From UBA2970 sp965221075 (lineage in GTDB: Bacteria > Verrucomicrobiota > Verrucomicrobiia > Limisphaerales > AAA164-E04): 64,000 nt of DNA. This document shows positions 43,735 to 50,832 of the stretch, one piece after another; position 1 is the stretch's first letter, and every line of letters begins with the position of its first letter. The stretch is taken from NCBI GenBank assembly GCA_965221075.1, contig OZ244865.1, forward strand, positions 1,860,001-1,924,000, written 5' to 3'. The notes under the pieces are model-generated. The model worked only from the letters and a program-made list of their open reading frames with translations. It did no database searches and had not been told where the DNA came from. The translations under genes were made by a program, and so were the position numbers.

Positions 43735-44190
43735 ATGAAGGCATCCATATTCAATACGCTACCACCTCTTGTCCTCCTGATGTGCCTGTCCAGCGGATGC
43801 GCATCCTCTGCTGGCAAATCGGCAAGTAGCGGCATCTTCATTCAATCATATCCCCCGGGCGCGTCAGTGACCATCGATGGAGTCCCTTCCGGCACAACGC
43901 CTGCAAGAATCGAAAAAGGTTCCTTGATAAAACCTAAGCAAATCGTTCTTGAAATGGAAGGCTATCACGATGCCCAGCTGGAACTTGTTCCGACTTCCCA
44001 GAACCTAGAATTGAAAGCAATCAATGGCGTAGAAGAAACCGGGGTCAATAATTATATCGAATCTTTGTTTTTTCAAGTTCTAGGCAAACAATTCGGAAAC
44101 CAAAAGCAAAGCATTACCTTTTCTGCACACCTGGTTCCAATGGACAACACTGCGCCCAAAAGTCAATCTGTGGCATCAACAAGTTGGTGA
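43735..44190 (+). CDS. PEGA-A lipoprotein (one PEGA domain)
   Basis: The 151-residue paralogue of 41589-42011 has MKASIFNTLPPLVLLMCLS with lipobox LSSGC and PEGA core SYPPGASVTIDGVPSGTTP. The first 100 residues are nearly the same as its sister. The region after LELKAINGVEE is longer and different, with an insertion before the shared FSAHLVPMDNTAP ending. It starts 21 bases after the chimera's stop. Confidence 0.84.
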   Translation: MKASIFNTLPPLVLLMCLSSGCASSAGKSASSGIFIQSYPPGASVTIDGVPSGTTPARIEKGSLIKPKQIVLEMEGYHDAQLELVPTSQNLELKAINGVEETGVNNYIESLFFQVLGKQFGNQKQSITFSAHLVPMDNTAPKSQSVASTSW

Positions 44191-44230
44191 CAGATATTTA
44201 GCGAATGAGTTTCGCAAACTTTCTGACAAT

Positions 44231-44677
44231 ATGAAATCCTCTGCCATGCGACTTCCTTGCCTTATGCTAGCTCTAGGGTTTCTGGCCCTGGGATGTAGCC
44301 CATCTGGCAAGGACAACTCTCCTCCTTCACTGACCATTTATTCGGAGCCTGCGGGCGCTTCCGTGCTTATCGATGAAACGGATTTGGGAAAGACGCCATT
44401 AACTGTTGCCTTGGAATCGGTAAATGACGGATCTCAAATCGTATTGATAATGGAAGACTACCATCCAGAACAGGTGCGGATTGGCCTGAACAACTCAGAT
44501 AATGAATACACCACAAGTATTCTTTTTTCAGGATCTAGTTCGTTCGATGCAGATGCCGTTTCTATGCCTAATGGTCTTGCCCAGCCTGTGTTGTCAGTAA
44601 AGTTCGTTCCGCTCCGCGAGAATCATCCAGGATCAAACGATGAATTAACAATTTTAGAAGGACGATTTTATTACTAA
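44231..44677 (+). CDS. PEGA-B lipoprotein (one PEGA domain)
   Basis: The 148-residue sister of 42105-42560 has MKSSAMRLPCLMLALGFLA, lipobox LALGC, and PEGA core IYSEPAGASVLIDETDLGKT. The distance from PEGA-A is shorter than in unit 1 (40 against 93 bases), showing a deletion in the spacer after duplication. The C-terminal part ends VKFVPLRENHPG, the same strand as in all PEGA-B relatives (PLSEN or PLSDN). Confidence 0.82.
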   Translation: MKSSAMRLPCLMLALGFLALGCSPSGKDNSPPSLTIYSEPAGASVLIDETDLGKTPLTVALESVNDGSQIVLIMEDYHPEQVRIGLNNSDNEYTTSILFSGSSSFDADAVSMPNGLAQPVLSVKFVPLRENHPGSNDELTILEGRFYY

Positions 44678-44769
44678 GTCTTTTATCAAAATGCCTGGCG
44701 CTTTATTTGCCAAAACTTAGGAACGCTTTTGGTTTTTACATATTGTGGTATCTTGCTTGGACTCTGGCC

Positions 44770-45603
44770 ATGAAAAAAAATACTCGCCTTGCTTGTTTTG
44801 TACTTATTCCCGCAGTCTTTGTTTTCTTGCTGTATATTATACCCAATATTAAACGGACATCTTCGGATAGCCCAAGTCCGCCAATCTTGGATTACTCCAG
44901 CCTTGAATATGCTAAAATTGAAAGAAGCTCCAGCATAACCAATGCAATACGCGACTCTGTATACAGCGCTGATTCTCGAAACGTTCCTCAATCAATTAAG
45001 AATAAGTCGATTGATTCGATTTTAAATTTTATATTTGCATATTCGGAAGGCACTTGGGATGCGTTTCGAGCATTCAGGTATCCTGTCGACGACCAGTTCG
45101 TGCGCATCAACAGCTCATTTTACAATAATACGTTCATTAGCAATTATCTTTTTTCAATTGCTGGCAGCGCTAATGCAGAATCTGATGCCGAGTTGGTAAA
45201 AAATGTATGGATTAACCATGTTAAAAACGCGCGCATAAATGATGGGATCAAGCTGTATTGCACTGACTGCTGGGACTATGCTGCAGTTAATGATATTGAT
45301 GTAGTTTTTCATGATGTTAATTACAAATTGCCTGGGTTGCAGCAATATACAGGCAATAAATATCTAAAATGCCATTCTTTTTCTCCAAGTGTTAAATATG
45401 TTCCGCACATCGAGGAGTTAATAAACGATTCTCAGTTAAAGCACGCTGTGTTTGTGTCCATCATAGTGCGCACAACCGATCAAATGCATTATCCTGTAAA
45501 TGTTGCGTTCTATTTTGATCCGTTGCACGGCGAATGGTTGCCGTATGAGGTTACAACTGGGGAGCTTTTGTTGCTTACAGAAAGCTCAGGCCTCTTTTTT
45601 TAG
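44770..45603 (+). CDS. Hypothetical single-pass membrane protein accompanying PEGA lipoproteins
   Basis: The 277-residue protein has an N-terminal anchor (MKKNTRLACFVLIPAVFVFL, then LYIIPNI) and a mainly polar extracytoplasmic part containing SEGTWDAFRAFRYPVDDQFV and VAFYFDPLHGEWLPYEVTTG. Two cysteines in LYCTDCWDYAA could form a disulfide or bind metal. I do not recognise the family. The codons are strongly AT-rich (one 60-base line near 45121 is about one third G+C), unlike the flanking chromosome. A partial paralogue is the N-terminus of the chimera at 42661, so the gene belongs to the PEGA cassette. Confidence 0.75.
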   Translation: MKKNTRLACFVLIPAVFVFLLYIIPNIKRTSSDSPSPPILDYSSLEYAKIERSSSITNAIRDSVYSADSRNVPQSIKNKSIDSILNFIFAYSEGTWDAFRAFRYPVDDQFVRINSSFYNNTFISNYLFSIAGSANAESDAELVKNVWINHVKNARINDGIKLYCTDCWDYAAVNDIDVVFHDVNYKLPGLQQYTGNKYLKCHSFSPSVKYVPHIEELINDSQLKHAVFVSIIVRTTDQMHYPVNVAFYFDPLHGEWLPYEVTTGELLLLTESSGLFF

Positions 45604-45809
45604 AGAAATTCAAATCTAGGTGCTCTAATAATGTCTGTGATTATGCGACATGAGTGTTGAACTTGTCAACAGCGAATCCACTAGCTTTTTTAGCGTTCGT
45701 CTTGCAATGTTTTTTGCGTAATTCTTGTCTACCGGGATGAATGCCGATGCTTGCAGATTGCAACGTGTCAACCATGTTTTCCTGACTCTGGAAAGTGTTT
45801 GCTGACAGC
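45604..45809. other. AT-rich spacer before the last PEGA gene
   Basis: About 200 bases without a convincing gene. A minus-strand frame overlapping the next gene's start has no recognisable content. T-rich stretches (ctttttt, ttttttg) are present but no clear hairpin precedes them. Confidence 0.4.
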
Positions 45810-46253
45810 ATGAAAAGTTTTTTCATTTGCCATTCGCCTGCCTTGCTTCTATTGGGATCCCTTGCCGCCGGGTGCGGTCCTTCTGTCGATGACAAGGCTG
45901 GTTCCTTGATTGTTATCGAATCAAATCCTCCGGGGGCTTTATTGTCCCTTGATGGAGTCGATTTGGGAGCAACGCCCGTCAGTCTTGATTTGGATTCGAT
46001 GAATTTTAATTTTGAATCGATGTCGGGCAGCTCGCAAGTCGATCTCGATCTGGACGGATATCATTCCGAGTCGATTCGAATTGTTCTACAGCCTTCGAAG
46101 CTGGTATTCTCGGGAAACGGCCTGATGTTTTCCTCGCAACGCTCGCTGTTTGGTGTTGGGAAGTGGACTTTAAATACCCGATTGACTCCGCTCAGCGAAG
46201 ATCACCCAGGGACAGATAATTCAATAATTAGCACGTCCTGGCCTTTTCACTAG
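45810..46253 (+). CDS. Divergent PEGA-B-like lipoprotein (one PEGA domain)
   Basis: The 147-residue lipoprotein has MKSFFICHSPALLLLGSLA and lipobox LAAGC, followed by CGPSVDD. The PEGA core is IESNPPGALLSLDGVDLGAT with TPVS, and then VDLDLDGYHSESIRIVLQPS. The ending RLTPLSEDHPG is the PEGA-B ending. It is the most divergent member and lies at the right edge of the repeat region, 180 bases before the cytochrome gene cluster. Confidence 0.82.
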   Translation: MKSFFICHSPALLLLGSLAAGCGPSVDDKAGSLIVIESNPPGALLSLDGVDLGATPVSLDLDSMNFNFESMSGSSQVDLDLDGYHSESIRIVLQPSKLVFSGNGLMFSSQRSLFGVGKWTLNTRLTPLSEDHPGTDNSIISTSWPFH

Positions 46254-46435
46254 ACTTATTAGTGGCCTGATATTCTGGAATTCCTTAACAAGTTGTTCTT
46301 TCCAGCGATTCAACGTCATTGGAAGTTTCCGGAATTCTCTAGTGTTTTTCTGACGTCCCATCGTGGAGCAAATCCTGAAATCGGAGAGGAGCGTGCGCGA
46401 CAGGCCAGAATCTCCTTTCATGGGGGCCTCTACCA

Positions 46436-49381
46436 ATGAAAAAGCACTTTCCAGCCGATGGTTCTGCTATTTGGGGGCTGGGTCCGCTTTTGCCTCTGTT
46501 TTTCTTTCTGGGCTCTTCACTGGCTACTGCCGATGCTGACAAGCAGCACCGACTCTTCTACGATCAGGTGTGGCCGCTTTTCTCTTCCCGGTGCGTGGCA
46601 TGCCATGGATCAGAAGAGCAGAAGGGGGGTCTGCGTCTAGACCGTCTCCAGAATGATCCTCCATGGAGTGAGGGTGCCCCGGATGACAGCCTGATCCTGG
46701 AACGGATTGGAGCGGCAGATCCCGAGGTGCGGATGCCTCCGAAGGGAAAGGCTCTGACCGAGAATGAGATCGGGTCGATCCGCCAATGGATTGATGGGGG
46801 CGCCGTCTGGCCACCGAACTTCGATCCCAGCAGACAGGCCAGGAACTTCTGGTCCCTTTGCTCCTTGCGTTCTCCGCCGGTTCCGATCCTTTCCACTCGC
46901 CTTGCCAGGCTGGCCCGCAATCCGGTGGACGCGTTCGTTTTCGCACGTCTGCACAAGGAAGGGATCGAGCCTTCGGGGGAAGCCGGTCGACGAGCTCTGA
47001 TCCGGCGTCTTTCCTACGACTTGACGGGCCTGCCTCCAGGCGTCGAACGGGTGGAGCGCTTCGTTGAGGACCGTGACCCGCTGGCCTACGAGCGTCTGGT
47101 GGAAGAGTTCCTCGCCTCGCCCCGCTACGGGGAACGCTGGGCCCGCCACTGGCTTGACCTGGTCCACTACGGGGAGACCCATGGGTACGACAAGGACAAG
47201 CCCCGCCCCAACGCCTGGCCCTACAGGGACTATGTCATCGATGCCTTCAACCAGGATCTCCCGTACTACCGGTTCATCGGGGCGCAGCTGGCCGGGGACG
47301 CCCTTTGGCCCGGCACCCTTGAGGGGCTAGCGGCCACCGGTTTCATCTCCGCCGGGCCCTGGGACTTCATCGGTCATGTCGAGGTGGCCGAGGAGAAGAT
47401 CGACGGCAAGGTTGCCCGAAACCTGGACCGGGACGACATGGTGGCCAATGCTCTCAATACCTTCGCCAGCCTCACTGTCCAGTGCGCCCGCTGCCACAAC
47501 CACAAGTTCGATCCAGTATCCATCGAGGAATACTACGGACTCCAGGCTGTCTTTGCCGCTCTGGACCGTTCGGAAGCGCGCTTCGATCCCGACCCAGAAA
47601 TCCGCCGCGCACGCAGTCGGCTGGAAGGAAGGATCGGGGCGCTGGAGGGGATCAGGGACGAGATAGAAGCCGAGATCGTCGGCAAGGGAGGAGAAGAGTA
47701 CAGGAAGGCCCGGGAGGCCCTTCACCAGAGCGGGCAGGGGATGGGACTTCACCCCGCCTTTGGATACCACAGCGGGATCGAGGCCGTCCGGAACGCCGAG
47801 AAGTGGGTCGAGATCGACCTGGGCCGGCCGGTGGCTCTGGATCGGGTGGAGATCTATCCAGCCCACGACGACTACAACGGGATCGGAGCGGGATTCGGTT
47901 TTCCGGTCAGATACCGTCTCGAGGCAGGGGAAGGAGGGAAGCGGCGGACCGTCCTCGACGCCAGCGGCGCCGACCAGCCCAATCCCGGCGTCGAGCCCGT
48001 GGTCGTGCCCATGGAGGGACGTCAGGTGCGGATCCTCCGCCTGACGGCCACATCGCTGGCCCTGCGCAGCGGCGACTACATCCTGGCCCTGGCCGAGATC
48101 AAGGCGTGGAGCCTGCAGGGGAAGAACGAGGCCAGGGAGGCCGAGGTGCGGGCCCTCGACTCGATCGAGAGCGGAGTCCGCTGGAGCCGGAACAACCTGG
48201 TGGACGGGATCCATCCCGGCAGCCAGCCGTCTGGCGATATCCGTCGGCGCTTCGAGGCGATCCGGAACGAGCGGATCCCCCCGGAGCTGATCGCCCGTGA
48301 GGATGAGACCGAGCGGGCGCTGTCCGCCGCCCACAAGGAGCTGGCCTCGCTGCCTCCGCCAATGCGGATCTACGCGGGCAGGGTGCACACTGGCAGCGGC
48401 AACTTCCGGGGCACAGGAGCCGGGGGAGGCAGTCCCAGGGAGATTCGTGTGCTGGAGAGGGGGGATGTAACCCGTCCCGGAGCGCTGGCTGTTCCCGGAG
48501 CCCTCGACCTGTACGAAGGGGCCATGGAGCACTTCGAGCTTCCCGAGGGCCATCCTGAAAGCCTTCGCCGGATCGCCCTGGCCGACTGGCTGGCCGATCC
48601 GCGAAACCCCCTGACCTGGCGCTCGTTGGCCAACCGGGTCTGGCAGCACCACTTTGGAACGGGCCTGGTGGCCACTCCCAACGACTTCGGGAGGATGGGG
48701 GAGCGTCCCTCCCATCCGCAGCTGCTCGACTGGCTGGCCTGCGAATTCCGGGACTCGGGCCAGTCGATCAAGAGGCTTCACCGCCTTATCCTCTGCAGCG
48801 CCACCTACCGCCAGAGCTCCATGGAGCGCAAGCGTCCGGCCGAGGTGGACTCCGGCAACCGGCTGCTATGGCGCATGAACCGGCGCCGCCTCGACGCCGA
48901 GTCGGTGCGCGATACGGTCCTCCTGCTGGCAGGCCGGCTCGACACCCGGATGCACGGGCCCTCCTACCGGGACTTCGTCCTGGAGAAGCCGGAGCATTCC
49001 CCCCACTACCGGTACGACCTCCACGACCCGATGGATCCGCTTTCCCACCGCCGGTCCGTCTACCGCTTCCTGGTGCGCTCGCAGCGCCAGCCCTTCATGT
49101 CGGCGCTGGACTGCGCCGATCCCTCGATGCAGGTGGCCCGGCGGGACGAGACCCTCACCCCCCTGCAGGCCCTCGCCATGCTCAACAACCCCTTCATGGT
49201 GGCCATGGCCGGAGAGATGGCCGCCTCCGGATCTTCCGAGGGGGAGCTGTTCCTGCAGGCGCTCGGCAGGCCCTGGGAGGAGGAGGAGCAGGAATGGCTG
49301 GGCGCCTACGCCCGAGACCACGGCAGGGCCGCGATGTGCCGGCTGCTCCTCAACCTGAACGAATTCCTCTACTTGGACTGA
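46436..49381 (+). CDS. PSD1 / planctomycete-type cytochrome protein (DUF1549-DUF1553)
   Basis: This 981-residue secreted protein has, in order, a signal peptide ending near SSLATADA and a PSCyt1 domain with the heme motif SRCVACHGSEEQ. DUF1549 follows, from about AFVFARLHKEGIEPSG to FASLTVQCARCHNHKFDP, with a second CxxCH. A discoidin-like F5/8C segment is inserted at about 440-560 (WVEIDLGRPVALDRVEIYPA, then VRILRLTATSLAL). DUF1553 comes last (NPLTWRSLANRVWQHHFGTG and HRLILCSATYRQSS). These proteins are abundant in Planctomycetota and Verrucomicrobiota and are thought to act in periplasmic redox or polysaccharide processing, but no reaction is established. The DUF1501 gene follows three bases later. 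Confidence 0.92.
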   Translation: MKKHFPADGSAIWGLGPLLPLFFFLGSSLATADADKQHRLFYDQVWPLFSSRCVACHGSEEQKGGLRLDRLQNDPPWSEGAPDDSLILERIGAADPEVRMPPKGKALTENEIGSIRQWIDGGAVWPPNFDPSRQARNFWSLCSLRSPPVPILSTRLARLARNPVDAFVFARLHKEGIEPSGEAGRRALIRRLSYDLTGLPPGVERVERFVEDRDPLAYERLVEEFLASPRYGERWARHWLDLVHYGETHGYDKDKPRPNAWPYRDYVIDAFNQDLPYYRFIGAQLAGDALWPGTLEGLAATGFISAGPWDFIGHVEVAEEKIDGKVARNLDRDDMVANALNTFASLTVQCARCHNHKFDPVSIEEYYGLQAVFAALDRSEARFDPDPEIRRARSRLEGRIGALEGIRDEIEAEIVGKGGEEYRKAREALHQSGQGMGLHPAFGYHSGIEAVRNAEKWVEIDLGRPVALDRVEIYPAHDDYNGIGAGFGFPVRYRLEAGEGGKRRTVLDASGADQPNPGVEPVVVPMEGRQVRILRLTATSLALRSGDYILALAEIKAWSLQGKNEAREAEVRALDSIESGVRWSRNNLVDGIHPGSQPSGDIRRRFEAIRNERIPPELIAREDETERALSAAHKELASLPPPMRIYAGRVHTGSGNFRGTGAGGGSPREIRVLERGDVTRPGALAVPGALDLYEGAMEHFELPEGHPESLRRIALADWLADPRNPLTWRSLANRVWQHHFGTGLVATPNDFGRMGERPSHPQLLDWLACEFRDSGQSIKRLHRLILCSATYRQSSMERKRPAEVDSGNRLLWRMNRRRLDAESVRDTVLLLAGRLDTRMHGPSYRDFVLEKPEHSPHYRYDLHDPMDPLSHRRSVYRFLVRSQRQPFMSALDCADPSMQVARRDETLTPLQALAMLNNPFMVAMAGEMAASGSSEGELFLQALGRPWEEEEQEWLGAYARDHGRAAMCRLLLNLNEFLYLD

Positions 49382-49384
49382 GCG

Positions 49385-50815
49385 ATGATCAACCGGCGGG
49401 AGTTCCTCTGGAGTAGCGGAAACGGGTTCGGGGCCCTGGCCCTGGGCTGCCTGATGCACCGGGAGGGAGTCCTCCTGGGAAGCGGGGCTCCGTCCCCGAG
49501 ACCCCGGGCGACCCGCGTGGTGCAGCTGTTCATGGCGGGAGCCGCCAGCCACCTGGACACCTTCGACCACAAGCCGGAGCTGGCCCGGCGCCACGGGCAG
49601 GCATGGGAGCCGGGCGAGGAGGTGGAGCTCTTCCAGAGCAGTCCCGGGGCGGTGCTCGCCTCCCCCTGGGCCTTCGCCCCTCACGGGCAGTGCGGCAAGG
49701 CCCTCAGCGAGGCGGTCGCTCCGCTGGGCGCCTGCGTGGACCGCATGGCCTTCGTTCACAACCTGGTGGGCAAGACCGGGGTGCACAGCCAGGCCACCTT
49801 CCTGCAGGCCACCGGCTTCCAGCGTCCCGGATTCCCCGGGGTGGGGGCCTGGGTCAGCTACGCCCTGGGCAGCCTGAACGAAGACCTGCCAGCCTTCGTG
49901 GTCCTGCCCGACGCACGGGGCTACGCCTCCAACGGCCCCAGGAACTGGGGCAGCGCCTTCCTCCCGGGGCAGCACCAGGGGACCGCCATCTTTCCGGGCC
50001 GCCCCAATCCCATCGCCGATCTGCATCCACCGCAGGCCGGCTACCTCACCCCCGAGGCGGAGAGCGGAGGGAGGGAGCTGCTGGGCAGGCTCAACCGGAG
50101 GCACGCGCTCTCGCGCAGCGATCCGCGGCTGCTGGCCCGCATCCGCACCTACGAGCTGGCGGGGCGGATGCAGCTGAGCGCTCCCGAGGCACTGGACCTC
50201 TCCGGTGAGCCGGACCACATCCTCCGGCTCTACGGCCTGGATCACGGCCAATCCTCCTTCGGCAAGGAGATCAACGCCCTGGAGGAGACCGACCGCTTCT
50301 CCCGCAAGTGCCTCGTGGCGCGCCGCCTGCTGGAGCGGGGAGTGCGCTTCGTGCAGATCTGGTCGGGCAACGACAACGGCTTCCCCCGGCGCAACTGGGA
50401 CTCCCACGAGGACATCCGGCGAGATCACGGCCCTCTGGCCCTGGGCATGGCCCGGGGGGCATCGGCCCTGATCCGGGACCTGGAGCAGCGGGGGCTTCTG
50501 GAGGAGACCGTGGTGCTGTGGACCACCGAGTTCGGCCGCATGCCCTGCGCCCAGGGGAGCCAGGGAAGGGACCACAACCCCTTCTGCTTCACCAACTGGC
50601 TTTGCGGGGGCGGCATCCGGGGCGGCGCCACCTCGGGGGAGAGCGACATCTGGGGCTTCCGTCCCCGCGACCGGGCCGCCACCGTCCACGACGTCCACGC
50701 CACCCTGCTCCACCTTCTGGGGATCGACCACGAAGCGCTCACCTGGCGCCACGACGGCATCGACCGTCGCCTGACCGATGTCCATGGAACGGTCCTCTCC
50801 GATCTGCTAGCCTGA
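49385..50815 (+). CDS. DUF1501 family protein, exported
   Basis: This 476-residue protein begins with a Tat-like leader (MINRREFLWSSGNGFGALAL) and matches the sulfatase/alkaline-phosphatase-like DUF1501 family. Segments include RVVQLFMAGAASHLDTFDHK, VHSQATFLQATGFQ, and TVVLWTTEFGRMPCAQGSQG followed by RDHNPFCF. DUF1501 genes pair almost invariably with PSD1/DUF1549 genes, which is the arrangement here (gap of three bases). The fold carries the potential metal-binding aspartate and histidine (HLDTFDHK, GRDHNP), but the substrate is unknown. Confidence 0.92.
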   Translation: MINRREFLWSSGNGFGALALGCLMHREGVLLGSGAPSPRPRATRVVQLFMAGAASHLDTFDHKPELARRHGQAWEPGEEVELFQSSPGAVLASPWAFAPHGQCGKALSEAVAPLGACVDRMAFVHNLVGKTGVHSQATFLQATGFQRPGFPGVGAWVSYALGSLNEDLPAFVVLPDARGYASNGPRNWGSAFLPGQHQGTAIFPGRPNPIADLHPPQAGYLTPEAESGGRELLGRLNRRHALSRSDPRLLARIRTYELAGRMQLSAPEALDLSGEPDHILRLYGLDHGQSSFGKEINALEETDRFSRKCLVARRLLERGVRFVQIWSGNDNGFPRRNWDSHEDIRRDHGPLALGMARGASALIRDLEQRGLLEETVVLWTTEFGRMPCAQGSQGRDHNPFCFTNWLCGGGIRGGATSGESDIWGFRPRDRAATVHDVHATLLHLLGIDHEALTWRHDGIDRRLTDVHGTVLSDLLA

Positions 50816-50832
50816 GCGCGCCAGCGCACCCG

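Larger units (their letters stand above)
43037..45145 (+). repeat. Tandem duplication, unit 2
   Basis: This is the second copy of 40891-43036: oxidoreductase C-terminus, PEGA-A, PEGA-B and the 5' part of the membrane-protein gene, which here continues into its full 3' end. Coding parts differ by scattered substitutions and small indels, most in the AT-rich lipoprotein genes. Confidence 0.85.

Noticed and set aside
46221..46436. A minus-strand frame with MTLNRWKEQLVKEF, faintly like an IS3 OrfA
   Set aside because: Only a short motif is suggestive and it overlaps the end of a real lipoprotein gene; not enough to call a remnant.
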